From: Nonomuraea solani
GTDB lineage: Bacteria; Actinomycetota; Actinomycetes; Streptosporangiales; Streptosporangiaceae
Direction of reading: 5' to 3'
Length of the DNA stretch: 64,000 nt
Assembly (NCBI RefSeq): GCF_900108335.1
Contig: NZ_FNVT01000009.1
Location: 62,001 to 126,000 of the forward strand
Part shown: one piece after another, positions 6,870 through 15,114 of the stretch
Layout of the letters: the number at the start of each line of letters is the position of its first letter
Numbering within the stretch: position 1 is the first letter of the stretch
The notes under the pieces: model-generated
Seen by the model: only the letters and a program-made list of their open reading frames with translations
Databases searched by the model: none
Told to the model about the DNA's origin: nothing
Program-made: the position numbers and the translations under genes

Positions 6870-8735
6870 CTACGCGATTTTCGAGGGCGGTGAACACGCC
6901 GCGGTGACGGCCGCCACGTAGTCGGGTTCGGCGATCGGGGCCCGCAGCCGCGCACCCGGGATCCCCAGGCCCTCCACCAGAGCCGGCACGTGGGGATGGA
7001 CGGCCTCCAGCGCCCGCTCGCGCGCCCGGTGCACCTCGGCCGCGTCGGCCGGGCTGATGGTGAGGTGCTCCAGATGCCAGCCCAGGTTCCTTTCGAGCAG
7101 TTCCGCGCCGTACAACTCCTGGAGCGGGCGCAGGGCGGCGAGTGCGGCCGGGTCGTCGCACCGGGCCACGTTCATCGCGAAGCAGTCCAGCGTGAGCCGC
7201 TCGATGTGGGCGTCGGCCAGCCGGACGAGGTGCGGCAGCAACGGGTTCCACAGATCGAACGGGGAACGCCCGTCCTGCTCCGCCCGCTCGGTGGAGCGGC
7301 GGCGCAGCGTCCGCAACATCTCGCGCTCTCTCGCGACGGCCAGAGCGCGTGCCATCTCGGGGGTGGCCGGCTCGGAGTAGTCCGTGGGCCGCAGCGTCGA
7401 GACCGGAGGCGGGTCGTACGCGGCATCCTCCACCAGTTGCTTGCCCGCGTCGAGCCTGATCAGCAGGTTGTCCCCCGCCGCGGCCTGGAAGACGTGCGCC
7501 AGCCCTTCGTACTCCAGCAGCCGGTTGACGGCGAGCAGGCCCTGCGCGCCCGATCGCGCCCGGCTGACGCCGGCGGCGCGTTCCAGCGCGTGGACGGCGG
7601 CCACCTTGGCCAGTGCCTGTTCCCGGTTGACCGACGTCCAGGGCGCCCAGACGGGGCGCTCGGGCCGCTGGTGGTCGCCGTCGTCCGCGGCCGAGCGCCG
7701 GAGCAGGTAGTCCTCCCGGACGCTGGAGACGAGGAGGTCGCAGGCGTACGTCTCCGCCAGCGCCCCGTACAGTGCCTCCCGCTGGGTGTCGTAGCGCAGC
7801 ACGGGCATGTCCGCGCCGAGGCGGCCCATGGTGCGGCGCCGGCCGGCGTAGCGCAGGCCGACGGTGACGCTCGCGCGCGCCGCGGCGGCGAGCGCGACGG
7901 CGGCGCTGGTCGAGGCGTTGGACGACACCGACAGCGACCGCACCAGGCGGCGTTCCGGATCGCCGAGCGGGTCGTGGAAGAAGCCGTCCGGGCTGATCTC
8001 GGCGTTGTCGCGCACCCAGGCGTCGTACGGGACGCGCGTGCCGTCGAAGGTCACCAGCGCGTAGTCCAGCGGCACGGCCGTGGTCTCGGGCAGCGCGCGA
8101 ATGGTGACGCCGTCGGCGGGCCGCTCGCCGTCGTGCACGTAGACGGCGAAGGGGAAGACGCCGCACGGCTCGCCACCGACCATCAGCCGGGCGAAGACTG
8201 CTCCGACGCGGCCGCGGCCGTCGGCGCGGGCGACGCCGGCCATGAACTTGGCGGCGGCGGGCTCGGGCGTGCGCAGGACGAAGTCCCGGCTCTCCGGGTC
8301 GAAGTGCGCCTCCGTCGCCGGGCTCAGATGGCTGTTGCCCCAGCCCAGCTCGGTGATCAGGATGCAGCCGAAGGCCTCCTGCCGGTCCAGCCGGTCGATG
8401 AGCCCGCTGAGGTGGGCGCCGGGCCGCTCGACGCTGAGCAGCCCTTCCGCGCAGACGGCGTGCTGCACCATGCCGGCCAGGAACAGCGACGGGTCGACCG
8501 TCGCCGCCCATTCCAGCGCGGCGAGCATCCGGTCCGGGCGCTCGTGCAGGGCGCGTACGCCGCCCAGGTGGCGGCCGAGCGCGGCGAGCCTGCGGTAGGT
8601 CCTGGCGTGCCGCTCCGGCCCGGCGGGCGGGGCGGGCTCGGTGAAGGCGGGATCGGTCAGGAGGACGTCCAGGTCGCCCAGGTCGGCCAGGTCGTTCAGG
8701 CCGCGCAGCGGAAGAGAGGTCGAGGTCGAGGTCAT
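6870..8735 (-). CDS. Acyl-CoA oxidase / dehydrogenase-like flavoprotein
   Basis: 621 residues, the length of acyl-CoA oxidases rather than of the 380-residue dehydrogenases. Visible features are CILITELGWGNSHLSPATEAHFDPESRDFVL (the flavin/substrate strand region), the middle-domain segment LDYALVTFDGTRVPYDAWV, and the long helical C-terminal domain with ASVTVGLRYAGRRRTMG. The family oxidises acyl thioesters to trans-2-enoyl thioesters with FAD, using oxygen as acceptor. ATGA overlap with the hotdog gene upstream makes it the last gene of the large minus-strand operon. It probably introduces unsaturation into a cluster-bound acyl chain (inference). The catalytic Glu could not be assigned by eye. 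Confidence 0.82.
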   Translation of the reverse strand: MTSTSTSLPLRGLNDLADLGDLDVLLTDPAFTEPAPPAGPERHARTYRRLAALGRHLGGVRALHERPDRMLAALEWAATVDPSLFLAGMVQHAVCAEGLLSVERPGAHLSGLIDRLDRQEAFGCILITELGWGNSHLSPATEAHFDPESRDFVLRTPEPAAAKFMAGVARADGRGRVGAVFARLMVGGEPCGVFPFAVYVHDGERPADGVTIRALPETTAVPLDYALVTFDGTRVPYDAWVRDNAEISPDGFFHDPLGDPERRLVRSLSVSSNASTSAAVALAAAARASVTVGLRYAGRRRTMGRLGADMPVLRYDTQREALYGALAETYACDLLVSSVREDYLLRRSAADDGDHQRPERPVWAPWTSVNREQALAKVAAVHALERAAGVSRARSGAQGLLAVNRLLEYEGLAHVFQAAAGDNLLIRLDAGKQLVEDAAYDPPPVSTLRPTDYSEPATPEMARALAVAREREMLRTLRRRSTERAEQDGRSPFDLWNPLLPHLVRLADAHIERLTLDCFAMNVARCDDPAALAALRPLQELYGAELLERNLGWHLEHLTISPADAAEVHRARERALEAVHPHVPALVEGLGIPGARLRAPIAEPDYVAAVTAACSPPSKIA

Positions 8736-9511
8736 CGCGCGCCTCCGTCCTGAGCCGGAAGGTCCGGTGCCGAGAGGTCGTCCTGTGCCGAGAGACGGTC
8801 CAGGGCGCTCGCGGCCTGCCCGTCCTCGATGGCGAAGACCAGCTCGGGGTCGAAGGCATGCAGCTCGAACCGGGCCGCGCCGCACACCTGTCCCGCCTGC
8901 TCGATCTCCGCCTCGGCCCGCAGCGGGATCTTGCCCTCTTCGACCTCCCCGGACGGGAAGATCCGGCCGTGCAGGCGCGTCGGCAGGGGAAAGGCGAACC
9001 GGTGGAACTCGAACGAGCAGCCGTGCATCACGGCGTAGTACGGCGGCCGGTCGGCGTCGACCGGATACAGCTCCGAGACCGCCCAGGTCACGAGCTGGAT
9101 GGCGGCCTCGATCAGCAGCATGCCCGGAATGTGCTGCTGTTCGGCGGTGTGGTCGCGGATCATCTCCGTGTCGTTGGCCACCGCCAGCCAGCCCGAGAAG
9201 CACTCCCCCTCGGCCCAGGCGTCGCCGACCACGACGTTGTCGCGAGCGTGCTTGAGCACCCTGTCCCGGGGCACGGCGGACGCGGGCTCCCCTTGGGGAA
9301 GCACGGCGTCACCGTAACGCTTGGCGAGGTCGTCGCACAGGTCGGACCACTCGCCGGGATCCACGCCCAGCCCGGGCCGCAGGCGCAGCGGCTCGTCCAC
9401 GGACGGTCTCTCGGCGCGCAACCGCTCGCGGAGCCGCGCGGCGGTGGTGAGCCGCGGCTGCACGGTGGCACGGGTGAAGCATTCGCCGATCACCCATTGG
9501 CTCTCGGACAT
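8732..9511 (-). CDS. AfsA-like hotdog-fold protein (possible dehydratase)
   Basis: 259 residues. The AfsA-family motif appears as HIPGMLLIEAAIQLVTWA around residues 132-149, followed by FEFHRFAFPLPTRLHGRIF strands. AfsA proteins are double-hotdog enzymes that in Streptomyces make gamma-butyrolactone precursors. Relatives inside biosynthetic clusters often act as thioesterases or dehydratases on acyl thioesters. Only one clear AfsA motif is visible, and no receptor of the ScbR/ArpA type lies nearby. With a FabG-like SDR upstream and an acyl-CoA oxidase downstream, a beta-hydroxyacyl dehydratase role would fill the gap left by the absence of FabA/FabZ (inference). Signal synthesis remains an alternative. 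Confidence 0.72.
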   Translation of the reverse strand: MSESQWVIGECFTRATVQPRLTTAARLRERLRAERPSVDEPLRLRPGLGVDPGEWSDLCDDLAKRYGDAVLPQGEPASAVPRDRVLKHARDNVVVGDAWAEGECFSGWLAVANDTEMIRDHTAEQQHIPGMLLIEAAIQLVTWAVSELYPVDADRPPYYAVMHGCSFEFHRFAFPLPTRLHGRIFPSGEVEEGKIPLRAEAEIEQAGQVCGAARFELHAFDPELVFAIEDGQAASALDRLSAQDDLSAPDLPAQDGGAR

Positions 9512-9531
9512 CAGTACACCAGCTTTCGAAG

Positions 9532-10365
9532 TCAGTCGGCGAAGGGGGAAGGGGGTTTGGGGATTCCCGCGAGCCCGCCGTCCGGCACCGAGAGGCCGCC
9601 GTCCACGACGAGGGCCTGCCCCGTGACGGCGGCCGCCGCCGGCGAGGCCAGGTAGACGGCGCTCGCCGCCACCTCTTCCGGGTCGAGCCAGCGGCCCAGG
9701 GGGACGTGGCTGAGCAGCCAGTCGGCCAGCGGGGCCTGGTCGCGCATGGGCGCGGTCATGTCGGTACGGACCCAGCCCGGGCACAGGGCGTTCACCCGGA
9801 TGCCCTGGCGGGCCCAGGCGGCCGACAACGAGCGGGCCAGCGAGATCTGGCCGGCCTTGGTGACCGCGTACGCCTCCATGGCCGGCGACGCGATCAGACC
9901 GGCCACCGACGACATGATCACGATGTTGGCCCTGCCGGACTCGGCGAGGTACGGATAGACGGCCCTGCACAGCGCGACCGTCCCACCGAGGTTGACCTCC
10001 AGGACCGGATCCCAGTCACTGGCGTCGCCCTCGGCGAACGGCGCGAGCCGTGAGTTCCCGGCGTCGTCGGTGGGCAGCACCCCGGCGTTGTGGACCAGGA
10101 TGTCGAGCCCTCCGAGCGCCTGGGCCGCCTCGGTCGCGAAGCGCCCGGCCGTCTCGGGGTCGGACAGGTCGCCCGCGATCGGGAACACCCGCCGGCCGGT
10201 CTCCTGGACCCGCTCGGCGGTGTCCTTCAGCGCTTCGATGCTGCGCGCCGTGATGGCGACGTCGGCGCCCGCCTCGGCGAACGCGAGGGCGACGGCCCGC
10301 CCGATGCCCCGGGAGGCGCCGGTCACCAGGACGCGCGCCCCGTCGAGCCGGAAGTACGAGGTCAT
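9532..10365 (-). CDS. Short-chain dehydrogenase/reductase (FabG-like)
   Basis: 277 residues. The Rossmann motif VTGASRGIGRAVALAF, NAG (HNAGVLP), catalytic Ser in VIMSSVAG and the YAVTKAG catalytic Tyr/Lys pair are all present, ending with the classical AAAVTGQALVVDGGLSVPDG. This is a classical SDR of the 3-oxoacyl-reductase type, NAD(P)-dependent by family. An insertion around residues 100-115 (GNSRLAPFAEGDASD) distinguishes it from housekeeping FabG. The ATG overlaps the upstream KASIII stop by 4 bp. It likely reduces a 3-oxo group or oxidises a hydroxyl on the cluster intermediate. Confidence 0.88.
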   Translation of the reverse strand: MTSYFRLDGARVLVTGASRGIGRAVALAFAEAGADVAITARSIEALKDTAERVQETGRRVFPIAGDLSDPETAGRFATEAAQALGGLDILVHNAGVLPTDDAGNSRLAPFAEGDASDWDPVLEVNLGGTVALCRAVYPYLAESGRANIVIMSSVAGLIASPAMEAYAVTKAGQISLARSLSAAWARQGIRVNALCPGWVRTDMTAPMRDQAPLADWLLSHVPLGRWLDPEEVAASAVYLASPAAAAVTGQALVVDGGLSVPDGGLAGIPKPPSPFAD

Positions 10366-11378
10366 GACGATGCTCCTTCGAAGGATCGGCTCCAGGTCAG
10401 AATGGTGCTGCCCCAGGTCAGCCCGGCTCCGAAGGCGACCAGGAGCACCCGGTCACCGGGGCGCAGCCGGTCGCTTCCGGCGGCCCGCGCCAGCGCGTAC
10501 GGCAGGGAGGCGGCTCCGATGTTGCCGACCTCGTGCCCGACCACCATGAGGCGGTCCTCCGGCAGCCCCAGCTCGGCCGCCGCCCGGCTCAGCAGCACCG
10601 GGTTGGGCTGATGGGAGACGACCAGGTCGATGTCCCCGAGTTTCAGGCCGCCGCGTTCCAGGGCGGCCGCCACCATCTCCGGGAAGATCTTCAGGGTGAA
10701 GTCGCGGACGGTCCCGCCGTCCATGTGGATGACGTGGTCCTTGTCCGCCAGGCTCTGCGACGAGGCCGGGATGCGGCTGCCGCCGCCGGGGATGAGGACG
10801 GTTCCCGCGTCGGTGCCGTCCGAGCCCAGGACGATCGGGTCGAACCCGCCGTCGGGCACGCGTCCCAGCACGGTCGCCGCGGCTCCGTCGCCGAACAGCA
10901 CGGAGGTGGCCCGGTCCTCGGGGTCGAGGAAGCGTGAGTACGCCTCGACGCCCACCACGACCGCGAGCTTGTCCTCGTTGCCGCCGCGCAGCCAGTCGCA
11001 GGCCACGCGGGCGCCGAACATCCAGCCGGAGCACGCCGCGGCCACGTCGAAGGCCACCGCGCGGTCGGCGCCCAGGAGCGCCTGGACCCGGCAGGCGGTC
11101 GACGGGCCGAGCTCGTCGGGGGTGGAGGTCGCGAGCACGAGCAGGTCGATGTCGCCGGGCGGCCGCCCGAGGGGTTCCAGCGCGCGCCGTACGGCCTCCG
11201 CGGCCAGATCGGAGGCCGCGTGGCCGGGTGGCGCGACGTGACGTCGTCGTATTCCGGTGCGCTCGGCGATCCAGTCGGGGGTCACGTTCGCCGCGTCGGC
11301 GACTTCCTCGTTGGTCCGTACGTCGGCGGGGATGCAGGTGCCCGTCGTGAGGACACCCACCCTCGTGTCTGTCGGCAC
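10362..11378 (-). CDS. 3-oxoacyl-ACP synthase III (KASIII, FabH-like)
   Basis: 338 residues from the GTG at 11378, which has a strong AAAGGAGG eight bases upstream; an in-frame ATG eight codons earlier lacks one. The thiolase-fold triad is intact: Cys in VAAACSGWMFG, His in VVSHQPNPV and Asn in VGNIGAAS. The C-terminus VAFGAGLTWGSTIL is typical of FabH. These enzymes condense an acyl-CoA primer with malonyl-ACP. In this cluster it is the obvious initiating synthase. It is the first gene after the SARP fusion, and a heptamer pair resembling a SARP box lies 100 bp upstream, so it may have its own regulated promoter. Confidence 0.88.
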   Translation of the reverse strand: MPTDTRVGVLTTGTCIPADVRTNEEVADAANVTPDWIAERTGIRRRHVAPPGHAASDLAAEAVRRALEPLGRPPGDIDLLVLATSTPDELGPSTACRVQALLGADRAVAFDVAAACSGWMFGARVACDWLRGGNEDKLAVVVGVEAYSRFLDPEDRATSVLFGDGAAATVLGRVPDGGFDPIVLGSDGTDAGTVLIPGGGSRIPASSQSLADKDHVIHMDGGTVRDFTLKIFPEMVAAALERGGLKLGDIDLVVSHQPNPVLLSRAAAELGLPEDRLMVVGHEVGNIGAASLPYALARAAGSDRLRPGDRVLLVAFGAGLTWGSTILTWSRSFEGASS

Positions 11379-11477
11379 GGTGAGTCCTCCTTTTTCGGTC
11401 ATCGGATCCAGCCTGCGCGTCGCCGCTTACGCGGATCAGACGCACCGGTGACGGGAGACCGGGACAGGGGCCGGGCC

Positions 11478-11495
11478 GCGTCACCGGCGCGTCAC
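11478..11495 (-). promoter_or_regulatory. SARP-box-like direct heptamer repeat upstream of the KASIII gene
   Basis: On the plus strand GCGTCAC-CGGC-GCGTCAC: two identical heptamers with 4 bp between them, an 11-bp period. SARP regulators bind direct heptamer repeats of this spacing. The pair overlaps the last codons of the SARP-carboxyltransferase gene and lies about 100 bp before the KASIII GTG. A closely related pair occurs at 19317. Confidence 0.45.
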
Positions 11496-13369
11496 TGGGG
11501 CTGGTTGTCGTGCCGGAAGCCGGGTTCGAGCGCGCTGGTGAGCACGGCCAGCCTGGCGGCCACGGCGTGCCGGGTACGATCCGGGGCGAGCACCGCGTCG
11601 ACCGGTCCGAGCGCGGCGGTGTTCGTGCTCTCCCAGGCGTAGACGGCGTCGGCCCCGATCTCGGTGGCGTTCATGACGGTGTGCGTCCCGCGCAGGATGA
11701 CGCTGATCCGGGGCACGCTCGCCTTGATCAGCGCGTACAGCAGCCTGGCGCCCGTGTCCTCCTGGCCGGGCGGGAAGAGCGGGGTGTCCACGAGGGTGAT
11801 CAACGGCAGGCCGTACGCGTCGCACATCCGGACGAACCGCGTCCCCTTGTCCGTGGCGGCGAGGGTGAGCGGGCCGGTGGCGGCCACGATGCCCGCCGGC
11901 ATCCCTTCGACGCGGGCCAGCGCGGTGATCAGGCCGTCGCCGGTGCCCGCGTAGAGCTCCAGGTCGCTGCCCGAGTCCACGATCCCGCGGATGACGTCGC
12001 GGGTCTCGGCGGGCGAGCCGGGCATCGGCTCGGCCGGTACGGGCGGGGCCACCGGCGGCGGGTGCCAGCAGGAGCTCGGCAGGTAGCCGAGCAGGCGGCG
12101 GACCAGGGGGAAGGTCTCGTCCACCCCGGGGCTGGTCAGGGCGACGTTCCCGGAGCCGGCGGCGCCCGTGGTCACCACCAGGTCGCTCAGGGCGGAGACG
12201 TAGGCCGCGGCTCCCGTACAGGGCCCGAGGACGACGCTGATCTGCGGCACGTGGCCGCTCAGCCCGGCGGCGGTGCGCAGGACCGGGCCGTAGCCCTCCA
12301 GGGACGCCTCGCCGGAGTCGATGAAGCCGACGACGGGGACGCGGGCGCGCCTCGCGTACTCCATGGCGCGCTGGATGTCCGCGCCGTCGGAGGAGGAGGC
12401 GGAGGAGGAGGAGGAGGAGCGTCCGCCGCGCGCGAAGACCGCGACGGACTTGCCGTCGACGCGGCAGACCCCGCTCGCCGGAGCGTCCCCCGGCTCGCCG
12501 GGGCCCAGTTCGGCGAAGGTGCCGGGGTCGGCGATGGCCCGCAGGTACTCCTGGGGGCGCCGGGCCGTTCTCACGAACGGCTCCGGTTCGGCGGCCGGGC
12601 GCTTCACGGGGTCGTGGCCGAGATCGTGGTTGAGTATGGCGGTGAATCGCTCGGAGAGCCGGGGGTTGGGCTCGATGCCGAGATCGTCGACGAAGCGCCT
12701 GCGCACCCTCTCGTACACGGCGAGGGCGTCGGCGGTCCGGCTGAGCCGGTAGAGGCAGGTCATGAGCAGGTCGGCCAGTTGCTCGTGGTACGGATGCTCT
12801 TCGAGCAGCCGTTCCAGATCCGAGACGACCTCGGCGTCGCCGCCCACCCCGATGCGGGCCTCGATCAGCGACTCCACCGCCTGGAGCTTGACCTCCTCCA
12901 GCCGGCTCGCGAGGAACCTGGCGCCCTGGCCGATCGACACGCCGTCCAGGACCGGGCCCCGCCAGAGGCCGAGGCAGCCCTGCAGCACCGCGATGGCCTC
13001 GTGCGCGTCGGTCCCGACGAGCGCGCGGCCCCGCCTGGCCTCGGCGAGGAACTGCGCGACGTCGCTCTCGGCGGCGTCGATTTTGAGCGCGTAGCCGGTG
13101 TGGGAGCTGGTCAGCCGCTCGGGGCCGGGACCGTGCGCGTCCCATTGGGCCAGCTTGCGGCGCAACCGGGTCATCTGCGCGTGCAGGGCGCGCAGCGGCT
13201 TGGCGGGCGGCTCGCCGCCGTAGATCTCGTCGACCAGCCGTCCGGCCGGGACGACGTTGCCCTCCGCGGCGAGCAGCTCCGCGAGCAGCACCGCCTGCTT
13301 ACCTCCGACGGCCGAGGGCTCACCGGAGTCCGTACGGACCGTGAGCGGGCCCAGTTGCAGAAACCTCAT
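11492..13369 (-). CDS. SARP transcriptional activator fused to a PccB-like carboxyltransferase domain
   Basis: 625 residues in one uninterrupted frame. Residues 1 to about 95 are the OmpR-type winged helix of SARP regulators (MRFLQLGPLTVRTDSG, KQAVLLAELLAAEGNVV, ALHAQMTRLRRKL). Residues 100-250 are the BTAD domain (LEEHPYHEQLADLLMTCLYR, DALAVYERVRRRFVDDLGIEP). Residues about 275-625 match acyl-CoA carboxylase beta subunits: RVPVVGFIDSGEAS, the RLLGYLPSS segment, VEGMPAGIVA, CDAYGLPLITLVDTPLFPPG and ATEIGADAVYAWEST. The glycine-rich oxyanion loops are altered (for example GPCTGAAAY), so catalysis is doubtful. A Ser-rich stretch (SSSSSSASSS) interrupts the first lobe. The domain may sense an acyl-CoA or biotin carrier and gate DNA binding (inference). 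An operator lies 44 bp upstream. Confidence 0.85.
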   Translation of the reverse strand: MRFLQLGPLTVRTDSGEPSAVGGKQAVLLAELLAAEGNVVPAGRLVDEIYGGEPPAKPLRALHAQMTRLRRKLAQWDAHGPGPERLTSSHTGYALKIDAAESDVAQFLAEARRGRALVGTDAHEAIAVLQGCLGLWRGPVLDGVSIGQGARFLASRLEEVKLQAVESLIEARIGVGGDAEVVSDLERLLEEHPYHEQLADLLMTCLYRLSRTADALAVYERVRRRFVDDLGIEPNPRLSERFTAILNHDLGHDPVKRPAAEPEPFVRTARRPQEYLRAIADPGTFAELGPGEPGDAPASGVCRVDGKSVAVFARGGRSSSSSSASSSDGADIQRAMEYARRARVPVVGFIDSGEASLEGYGPVLRTAAGLSGHVPQISVVLGPCTGAAAYVSALSDLVVTTGAAGSGNVALTSPGVDETFPLVRRLLGYLPSSCWHPPPVAPPVPAEPMPGSPAETRDVIRGIVDSGSDLELYAGTGDGLITALARVEGMPAGIVAATGPLTLAATDKGTRFVRMCDAYGLPLITLVDTPLFPPGQEDTGARLLYALIKASVPRISVILRGTHTVMNATEIGADAVYAWESTNTAALGPVDAVLAPDRTRHAVAARLAVLTSALEPGFRHDNQPQ

Positions 13370-13412
13370 CGGCCCAATCGTGGGCCGACCCGCCGGAGCG
13401 CCGCAAAGAGGG

Positions 13413-13429
13413 GTTCCACGCTGCGGAAC
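13413..13429. promoter_or_regulatory. Palindromic operator GTTCC-N7-GGAAC, site 2
   Basis: GTTCCACGCTGCGGAAC, a perfect 5-7-5 inverted repeat 44 bp upstream of the SARP-fusion ATG, in the 72-bp gap after the FabG-like gene. Fourteen of its 17 bases match the site at 22950-22966. It suggests that the activator gene is itself under control of the cluster's palindrome-binding regulator. Confidence 0.6.
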
Positions 13430-13441
13430 GACCGGACTTTC

Positions 13442-14149
13442 TCACGCGCCCAGCGCCAGCCCCGCGTCCACGGGAATGACCGCGCCGGTGACGTAGCGCG
13501 CGTCCTCGCCGGCCAGCCAGAGCACCGCGGAGGCGACCTCTTCCGGCGTGGCGGGACGGCCGAGAAAGGTGCGGCCGATGAGCTCCCGCCGGCGTTCGTC
13601 CGCCATGTCCTTGATCAGCTCGGTCTCGACCAGTCCGGGGGCGACGACGTTGGCGGTGACGCCGCGCGGCCCGAGCTCTCTGGCGACGGAGCGGGCCAGG
13701 CCGATCAGCCCCGCCTTGGCGGCGGCGTAGTTGCTCGCTCCCTTGCCGCCCTCCGTGCCGAGCACCGAGGACATGAAGATCATGCGGCCCCAGCGGTTGC
13801 GCAGCATGGGCCGGGAGGCGCGGGCGGCGACGCGGAACGCGCCGGTCAGGTCCGCGTCCACGACCCGGCCGAACCGGTCCTCGTCCATCCGCACCAGGGG
13901 CACGTCCTCGGCGATCCCGGCGTTGGCGACGAGCACCTCCACCGGGCCGTGCTCCCGCTCCGCCTCCGTGAAGGCCGCGTCGACCTGGTCCGAGCTCGTG
14001 ACGTCGCAGCGGACGGCCAGCAGGCCGGCCGGCGCTCCCGAGCCCCGGTGGGTGACCGCCACGCGATCGCCGTTCCTGGCGAACGCCTGGGCGACGGCCA
14101 GCCCGATCCCCCGATTCCCGCCGGTCACGAACACCGAGCGGCTCACCAT
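13442..14149 (-). CDS. 3-oxoacyl-ACP reductase, FabG-type SDR
   Basis: 235 residues. VFVTGGNRGIGLAVAQAF (cofactor loop), VANAGIAEDVPL, IFMSSVLG, the YAAAKAG active-site Tyr/Lys, and the C-terminal RYVTGAVIPVDAGLALG are those of a classical FabG, close to the standard 245-residue length. It would reduce 3-oxoacyl thioesters with NADPH after each condensation. Its 3' side overlaps nothing, but 7 bp of its 5' end overlap the end of the upstream MDR gene, so both are in the long minus-strand operon. It is the best candidate for the ketoreductase of the chain-building system. Confidence 0.9.
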   Translation of the reverse strand: MVSRSVFVTGGNRGIGLAVAQAFARNGDRVAVTHRGSGAPAGLLAVRCDVTSSDQVDAAFTEAEREHGPVEVLVANAGIAEDVPLVRMDEDRFGRVVDADLTGAFRVAARASRPMLRNRWGRMIFMSSVLGTEGGKGASNYAAAKAGLIGLARSVARELGPRGVTANVVAPGLVETELIKDMADERRRELIGRTFLGRPATPEEVASAVLWLAGEDARYVTGAVIPVDAGLALGA

Positions 14150-15114
14150 GAGAACACCACCTTCCCGATCAGATCGCCGTCCAGCATCCGGCGGAAGCCC
14201 TCTTCGGCGTGGTCGAACGGCAGCTCGGCGGCGATGTCCGGCCGCAGGTCGTGCTGCAGCATGAACCGGATGAGCCGGTCGAGCTCCTCCGGGGTGCCGC
14301 TGGTGGAGCCGACGACGCGGAGCTCGTTCCAGAAGAGCCGGTTGAGGTACGCGGGCGGATCGCCTCCGGTGGTCGCCCCGGTGACCACGATCGTGCCGCC
14401 CGGCCGTACCGAACGCAGCGAGTGCGCCCAGGTGGCCTGCCCGACGCTCTCCATCACCGCGTCGACCGGCTCCGGCACGGGCGCGCGGGCCGGAAGGGCG
14501 GTGTGCGCGCCGAGTCTCAGCGCCGCCTCCCGCTTGGCCTCGCTCCGGCTGGTGACCCAGACGCGCAGGCCCGCCGCGGCGGCGAGCCGGATCAGCGCGG
14601 TCGCGACGCCGCCGCCCGCCCCCTGGACCAGCACGGTGTCACCGGGCCGCAGCCCGGACTTGGTGAAGAGCATCCGGTACGCCGTGAGCCAGGTGCCGGT
14701 GAGGCAGGCCGCCTCCGCGTCGGAGAACTCCTCCGGCTTCGGGCAGGTCACGCTGTGCCGGGGCACCGCCACGCGCTCCGCGAACGTGCCGGGGTGGTCG
14801 TCGCTGAGCAGCGAGTGCCCGGGGTCCCTGATGGGCTCGTGCCGCCATTCCGGGCGGCACACCATGCCGTGGATGATCAGCTTACGGCCGTCGTCGTCCG
14901 CGCCCAGGCCCTCGGCGCCGAGGATCATGGGGTAGCGGTCGGCGGGCAGCCCGGCTCCGCGAAGCGTCCACAGGTCGTGGTGGTTGAGCGCGGCGGCCAC
15001 GACGCCGAGCACGATCCAGTCGTCGCCGGGCGGGCCTGGCTCCGGTTGTTCGCCGAAGCGCAGCGCCTCCAGCGGGTTGTCAGCGGCGGGATGGTGCGCG
15101 TACACCGCTTTCAT
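14143..15114 (-). CDS. MDR-family zinc-independent reductase (quinone-oxidoreductase-like; possible enoyl reductase)
   Basis: 323 residues. The GroES-like N-terminal half has AALNHHDLWTLRGAGLPADRYPMILGAEG. The nucleotide-binding half has LVQGAGGGVATALIRLAAAAGLRVWVTSRSEAKR and a GGTIVVTGATTGG strand. Structural zinc cysteines are not seen, as in the quinone-oxidoreductase/enoyl-reductase branch. The ATG at 15114 begins the conserved MKAVYAHHPA strand; the gene overlaps the upstream acyltransferase gene by 35 bp. Within a FAS-like gene set lacking FabI, it is the natural candidate for enoyl reduction (inference). An alcohol dehydrogenase role is an alternative. Confidence 0.82.
   Translation of the reverse strand: MKAVYAHHPAADNPLEALRFGEQPEPGPPGDDWIVLGVVAAALNHHDLWTLRGAGLPADRYPMILGAEGLGADDDGRKLIIHGMVCRPEWRHEPIRDPGHSLLSDDHPGTFAERVAVPRHSVTCPKPEEFSDAEAACLTGTWLTAYRMLFTKSGLRPGDTVLVQGAGGGVATALIRLAAAAGLRVWVTSRSEAKREAALRLGAHTALPARAPVPEPVDAVMESVGQATWAHSLRSVRPGGTIVVTGATTGGDPPAYLNRLFWNELRVVGSTSGTPEELDRLIRFMLQHDLRPDIAAELPFDHAEEGFRRMLDGDLIGKVVFSW

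Noticed and set aside
8732..9511. Gamma-butyrolactone synthase (signal system)
   Set aside because: The protein carries an AfsA motif, but only one is clear, and no ScbR/ArpA-type receptor is adjacent. It is translationally coupled to fatty-acid-type enzymes, so a pathway role is more likely; not fully excluded.
13442..14149. Housekeeping fab locus
   Set aside because: The fab-type genes are mixed with P450s, a SARP, a modular-type KS and a FAAL, and some are duplicated. This fits a specialised cluster rather than the primary fatty-acid operon.
11510..14935. A 1141-codon plus-strand open frame
   Set aside because: It is antisense to the SARP fusion, FabG and MDR genes. Its product is low-complexity Gly/Arg/His-rich sequence without domains, typical of the antisense frame in high-GC DNA.
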